NCBI GenBank assembly: GCA_036397815.1
Contig: DASWIE010000056.1
Location: forward strand, 1 to 7,254
Length of the DNA stretch: 7,254 nucleotides
Reading direction: 5' to 3'
Origin: DASQFY01 sp036397815
Lineage (GTDB): Bacteria > Chloroflexota > Limnocylindria > QHBO01
A program made the position numbers and the translations under genes. Within the stretch, counting starts at the first letter, position 1. Every line of letters starts with the position of its first letter. Below, piece after piece: positions 6,059-7,254 of the stretch. The notes beneath the pieces were generated by a model. That model did not search any database and was not told where the DNA came from. It was given only the letters and a program-made list of their open reading frames with translations.

Positions 6059-6747
6059 AGCGTCTCCTGGCGTGGGCCCTCCCCGCCATCCTGGGCGTGG
6101 TGGGGATCACGCTCATCGTCATCGGCAGCCGCGACGGCGGGGGGGGGCCGACGACGAGCCTGCCGCCCATCGTCGAGCCGTCCGAATCGGCCGTCGCGCA
6201 GGCATCGCCCACCCAGGCACCATCCGGCGCCGCGAGCACGTCGCAGCCAACCCAGACGCCGCTACCCGCCGGGATCGTCGCGCAGCAGCTCGACGTCCCA
6301 TCGGTCGGCATCAATGTCCTCGTGCAGCAATCCAACGACGACGCGACGGACAACTTTCCTCCACAAGACGCGGCGTACATCCTCCAGGGAAGCGCCCAGC
6401 CGGGCCAGAACACGAACTCGTACATCTTCGCCCACGCCACCGAGGCGCTGTTCAAGCCGCTGTGGAACGTCCAGGTCGGCGCCGAGGTGCGGATCCTCAT
6501 GTCCGACGCCACCGTGCGGACGTACATCGTTACCGAGGTTCGACCGAACGTGCCGTGCCCCGATCCGGACGCCGATCCGGGCATGAATCCGCCCGACCCG
6601 CCGCTCGTCCTCCGGCTGCATGACGACTGCGAGGCGGGCCTCTTCTGGCTCCAGCCGACCGACCACGAGCGGATCACGCTCCAGACATCGCAGGGCTTCA
6701 ACCGCAACTGGGGCGAGTTCGTCGTCGTCGCCGATCCCGCCGGCTAG
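6055..6747 (+). CDS. Membrane-anchored sortase-fold protein with Ser in place of the catalytic Cys
   Basis: The 230-residue product has a short basic N-terminus (MKR), one hydrophobic helix (about 4-24) that should act as an uncleaved signal anchor, a Gly/Pro/Ser/Thr/Gln-rich linker (27-72) and a C-terminal domain outside the cell. This domain resembles a sortase: SVGINVLV (83-90), NSYIFAHATEALFKPLW (121-137) with the expected catalytic H127, VGAEVRIL (141-148), ITLQTSQG (207-214), then R217 and a closing FVVVADP strand. Sortases are cysteine transpeptidases joining surface proteins to the cell wall or pili. Here the TLxTC cysteine is S212, encoded TCG at 6688-6690, so normal catalysis is doubtful. 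The only cysteines, C168 and C192, flank an acidic Pro-rich loop (DPDADPG). No sorting-signal substrate is in the window. GTG 6055 was chosen because it yields a proper signal anchor. The sortase fold is likely; enzymatic activity is unknown. Confidence 0.8.
   Translation: MKRLLAWALPAILGVVGITLIVIGSRDGGGGPTTSLPPIVEPSESAVAQASPTQAPSGAASTSQPTQTPLPAGIVAQQLDVPSVGINVLVQQSNDDATDNFPPQDAAYILQGSAQPGQNTNSYIFAHATEALFKPLWNVQVGAEVRILMSDATVRTYIVTEVRPNVPCPDPDADPGMNPPDPPLVLRLHDDCEAGLFWLQPTDHERITLQTSQGFNRNWGEFVVVADPAG
6064..6068 (-). promoter_or_regulatory. Ribosome binding site of otsB
   Basis: On the minus strand AGGAG lies 9 bp before the GTG at 6054-6052. It supports that start over downstream alternatives. 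It is also part of codons 4-5 of the divergent sortase-like gene, so the same bases serve both strands. Confidence 0.6.
6139..6147 (+). repeat. G9 homopolymer tract in the sortase-like gene
   Basis: Nine consecutive G (codons for Gly29-31) lie just after the membrane helix codons. The tract is in frame: the signal anchor upstream and the sortase domain downstream are read in one frame with nine G. Tracts of this length are prone to slippage; a one-base change would truncate the exported domain. Confidence 0.7.
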
Positions 6748-6766
6748 CCCACGGCCCGGCGGCGGG
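6736..6766. terminator. GC-rich inverted repeat at the convergent gene ends (weak terminator candidate)
   Basis: CCGCCGG (6737-6743) can pair with CCGGCGG (6756-6762) around a 12-base loop. An alternative register pairs CCCGCCG (6736-6742) with CGGCGGG (6760-6766). It spans the shared stop site of the sortase-like gene and the MFS gene, the place where a bidirectional terminator would be useful. Only TT follows on the plus strand and there is no T-run on the minus strand, so intrinsic termination is uncertain. Confidence 0.25.
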
Positions 6767-7254
6767 TTCCTCGGCCGCTCACGAACCATGCCGGCACGAG
6801 CGTGACGAGCGAGACCGCCAGCGCGATCGTCAGCACCAGCCTCAGGACGCCGGCCGCCTCCCCGCGCGACCACGCCTCCAGCACGTCGACCATGGCCAGC
6901 GAGGTGGCGGGATCGACGCCCACGAACTCCGGCCGGCCGAGGCTCGTCACCAGATCGTCGCGACGCGCCGGATCGGCGATCAACGCCGAGAGCTCGTCGA
7001 TGCGGTTCTGCCCGATGCTGGTGAGCAGCGCCAGCCCCAGGCTCATCCCGATGGTGCGCGTGATCTGGAGCATGGCGCTCGCGATGCCGTAGGCGCCGGC
7101 GCCGGCCGCCTCCACCGCGGCGGTGGCCCGTGGCGACACGGTCAGGCCGAAGCCCGCGCCGAACAGGGCGAGGTCGCGCACGAGCCGGTCGAGGTCGGTG
7201 TCGACTCCCCACCCGATCGCCAGCCACAGGGCCAGGGCCGTGATCGCGACCCCG
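6744..7254 (-). CDS. MFS transporter, DHA2 (EmrB/QacA-like) family, C-terminal part (partial)
   Basis: The reading frame enters from the right edge without interruption and stops at TAG 6746-6744, giving about 170 C-terminal residues. Visible features: a hydrophobic helix (GVAITALALWLAIGWGV) at the edge; LALFGAGFGLTVSPRATAAV; then GAGAYGIASAMLQITRTIGMSLGLALL. This GxGxGL...SP...G.aSa..q..R.iG.slGlAll pattern is typical of the last third of 14-helix DHA2 proton-driven drug exporters. A polar loop of about 55 residues precedes the final helix (LRLVLTIALAVSLVTLVPAWFV), and the protein ends in a basic tail (RGTRRRAVG). Members export lipophilic cations, drugs or dyes using the proton gradient; the substrate cannot be read from this part. 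A GTG at 7181 is an internal valine, not the start, because membrane-helix coding continues upstream. The stop shares CTAG with the stop of the convergent sortase-like gene. Confidence 0.85.
   Translation of the reverse strand, partial: GVAITALALWLAIGWGVDTDLDRLVRDLALFGAGFGLTVSPRATAAVEAAGAGAYGIASAMLQITRTIGMSLGLALLTSIGQNRIDELSALIADPARRDDLVTSLGRPEFVGVDPATSLAMVDVLEAWSRGEAAGVLRLVLTIALAVSLVTLVPAWFVSGRGTRRRAVG

Noticed and set aside
6130..6150. Possible frameshift at the G9 tract
   Set aside because: The signal anchor before and the sortase domain after the tract are in one frame with the present length, so the gene reads as intact.
6262..7227. Minus-strand open frame of 321 codons opposite the sortase-like gene and overlapping the MFS gene
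   Set aside because: Arg/Gly/Val-rich; the MFS frame next to it shows proper membrane helices and family motifs, and the sortase fold is clear on the other strand.
5197..7254. Idea that otsB, the sortase-like gene and the MFS gene form a new defence or surface system
   Set aside because: The genes alternate in strand, share no operon, and include a housekeeping trehalose phosphatase; no nuclease, toxin, NTPase or sorting-signal protein is present to support a joint system.
1..7254. tRNA, rRNA, CRISPR array, IS element or attachment site
   Set aside because: Every region is accounted for by coding sequence and I saw no cloverleaf, spaced direct repeats, transposase motif or terminal inverted repeats.

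Overview
The window is a compact stretch of a high-GC bacterial chromosome with almost no non-coding DNA. It holds six protein genes: three on the plus strand forming the end of a complex I operon (nuoL partial, nuoM, nuoN), a trehalose-6-phosphate synthase (otsA) 4 bp behind them, a trehalose-6-phosphate phosphatase (otsB) on the minus strand facing otsA, a membrane-anchored sortase-fold protein on the plus strand, and the C-terminal end of a drug-efflux-type MFS transporter on the minus strand running off the right edge. I see no RNA gene, CRISPR array, insertion sequence or phage gene.

Organism: GC is high and codon third positions are mostly G or C. The sortase-fold gene, the trehalose pair and -10-like hexamers placed 6-7 bp before start codons (the leaderless arrangement) suggest a high-GC Gram-positive-like or monoderm lineage, such as Actinomycetota or a soil/freshwater Chloroflexota. 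This is inference; nothing in the window fixes the phylum.

Layout. 1-739: C-terminal 245 codons of NuoL. 739-2259: NuoM, whose ATG shares a base with the nuoL stop. 2273-3739: NuoN, 13 bp later. These are the three antiporter-like proton-pumping subunits of NADH-quinone oxidoreductase, and the key membrane Lys/Glu residues of NuoM and NuoN are present. 3744-5249: OtsA, a GT20 synthase with a slightly unusual donor-site signature. 6054-5197 (minus): OtsB, a HAD phosphatase with all four motifs, overlapping otsA tail-to-tail by 53 bp. Together OtsA and OtsB would make trehalose from a nucleotide-activated glucose and glucose-6-phosphate. 6055-6747: an exported sortase-fold protein whose GTG start directly abuts the GTG start of otsB on the other strand. 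Its expected catalytic cysteine is serine. 6744-7254 (minus): DHA2-type MFS transporter, whose stop shares a CTAG with the sortase stop.

Only 17 bp lie outside coding sequence (2260-2272 and 3740-3743), so regulatory signals must be inside neighbouring genes. The points most worth a second look are the Cys-to-Ser sortase with its acidic DxDxDxG loop between its only two cysteines, a G9 tract in the same gene, the 12-bp palindrome centred on the otsA start codon, and the zero-gap divergent starts. I found no convincing sign of a wholly new multi-gene system; most of the window is well-known metabolism.
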